15,677 bases of DNA. Source: JAZDFH01 sp043808035 (GTDB taxonomy: Bacteria > Patescibacteriota > Minisyncoccia > UBA6257 > Colwellbacteraceae). The notes beneath the pieces were generated by a model that did not search any database, was not told the origin of the DNA, and worked only from the letters and a program-made list of their open reading frames with translations. The stretch is taken from assembly GCA_043808035.1 (NCBI GenBank), contig JAZDFH010000033.1, positions 1-15,677 on the forward strand, read 5' to 3'. Numbering within the stretch: position 1 is the first letter of the stretch; each line of letters starts with the position of its first letter. Made by a program: the position numbers and the translations under genes. Shown one piece after another: positions 15,043 to 15,677 of the stretch.

Positions 15043-15450
15043 TTAAGCAAAGTTTAACATCTCCTTGATTGTTTCTACAAGCTGATCAGGCGTAACTTCC
15101 ATCTTAAGTAAATATCTTGTATTTTTCATTCTTTCAATTTCTGCACGAATTTCATCACTCGAAAAATTCGTAAACATAATAATTGGTGTATTATCAAATA
15201 ATAAATTCTTTCTCGCTTCCCGTAAAATATCCATTCCTGATGCATCCGGTAATAAGATATCCAAAATCATGACATTCGGTTTACTGACATCTTCCTTAGT
15301 AAATTTTTTCAGTTGATCAATAGCCTCTCCTCCATTGTCGATACTTTGCACACTAAATCCATTACTCTCGAACGCAATAGTATACAGCTCAACAATATCA
15401 GGCTCATCTTCTACAAAGAATAATATTCTTGCTTTTGTCTCTTTACCCAT
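15043..15450 (-). CDS. Stand-alone response-regulator receiver-domain protein
   Basis: A CheY-like phosphoacceptor protein of 135 residues consisting only of a receiver domain. The acidic pocket is in FVEDEPDI (E14, D15, E16), the phosphorylation site is D64 in VMILDILLPDASG, the switch threonine is T94 in IIMFTN, and the conserved lysine is K116 in YLLKMEVTP. There is no DNA-binding or enzymatic output domain, so it must act by protein contact or as a phosphorelay intermediate; no histidine kinase or partner is in the window. The MGKE start follows a leader of about 47 bases from the predicted promoter, with no Shine-Dalgarno. A terminator lies immediately downstream, so the gene is probably monocistronic. 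Confidence 0.9.
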   Translation of the reverse strand: MGKETKARILFFVEDEPDIVELYTIAFESNGFSVQSIDNGGEAIDQLKKFTKEDVSKPNVMILDILLPDASGMDILREARKNLLFDNTPIIMFTNFSSDEIRAEIERMKNTRYLLKMEVTPDQLVETIKEMLNFA

Positions 15451-15503
15451 AGTATTAGTTACGTAAAATTATAGTTTCCATCCTTTTGCGAAATATTGCT
15501 TAC

Positions 15504-15532
15504 AGTATAACATATCCACAGTTTCGTCACAA
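15504..15532 (-). promoter_or_regulatory. Promoter candidate of the response-regulator gene
   Basis: On the minus strand TTGTGA (15532-15527), a 17-base spacer and TATACT (15509-15504) preceded by TGT, an extended -10 (TGTTATACT). It has the same extended -10 form as the gyrB and miaA promoters. The transcript would start near 15497. Confidence 0.55.
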
Positions 15533-15585
15533 GTCTAAGTCTTGTCCAACACACAAGTAGCCTGAAATAAAAACCCATTCCAACA

Positions 15586-15612
15586 CAAAAAGGAGCTGAA
15601 AGCTCCTTTTTG
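15586..15612. terminator. Bidirectional intrinsic terminator near the right edge
   Basis: CAAAAAGGAGCT (15586-15597), loop GAA, AGCTCCTTTTTG (15601-15612): perfect 12-base arms with an A-tract on one side and a T-tract on the other. No complete gene lies between it and the response-regulator promoter, so it most likely ends a minus-strand transcript entering from the right. The remaining 65 bases show no assignable gene. Confidence 0.8.
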
Positions 15613-15677
15613 CTGGGTGATTATCATACCATGAGTATTAATGACAATAACAATGAACGATAATCACATTACGAGTG

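Noticed and set aside
293..15450. Possible alternative code with TGA reassigned, since none of the 12 intact stops is TGA (nine TAA, three TAG)
   Set aside because: No conserved gene needs an in-frame TGA to be complete, and every protein reaches its family length under the standard code. Lack of TGA stops in 12 genes is weak evidence.
15641..15677. Plus-strand frame starting MTITMNDNHITS and open to the window end
   Set aside because: Only 12 residues, no ribosome binding site and no convincing promoter. The upstream terminator fits a minus-strand gene from the right at least as well, so no gene can be called.

Overview
The window is an AT-rich stretch of bacterial chromosome packed with housekeeping genes. 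It has small intergenic gaps, very few Shine-Dalgarno motifs, a single-gene response regulator, reduced versions of several universal proteins (a ThrRS without TGS domain, a PheRS beta chain without the N-terminal OB/EMAP-type domain) and an ASCH-domain gene of a kind common in Candidate Phyla Radiation genomes. Together these suggest a Patescibacteria/CPR bacterium using the standard genetic code. This is inference from protein style and gene economy; there is no 16S gene here and I cannot name a lineage.

Layout: 1-68 (-) is the N-terminus of a protein that runs off the left edge and resembles a transposase. 69-292 is AT-rich and non-coding, with the presumed dnaE promoter. 308-5205 (+) carries dnaE (replicative polymerase) and thrS, overlapping by 31 bases and closed by a perfect palindromic terminator. 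5283-5707 (-) is an ASCH/PUA-like gene broken by a one-base frameshift. 5770-6720 (+) is miaA, whose 3' end overlaps the 3' end of the convergent gatB (6647-8104, -). 8105-8306 holds a degenerate heptamer repeat and no gene. 8375-9617 (-) is secE-nusG-rplK, with a separate promoter candidate before rplK and a strong terminator after it, so rplA does not follow. 9728-11659 (-) is gyrB with a good sigma70-type promoter. 11894-14967 (-) is an operon of initiator tRNA, pheS and pheT. 15043-15450 (-) is a stand-alone receiver-domain protein. The right edge has a terminator and no assignable gene.

Functionally, this is translation and information processing: tRNA charging (ThrRS, PheRS, GatB amidotransferase), tRNA modification (MiaA), initiator tRNA, ribosomal stalk base (L11), NusG/SecE, and replication/topology (DnaE, GyrB). 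I see no defence locus, CRISPR array, biosynthetic cluster or new multigene system. The points most worth following are the initiator tRNA with a non-canonical anticodon stem, promoters placed so close to miaA and rplK that their mRNAs would be nearly leaderless, and the frameshifted ASCH gene.
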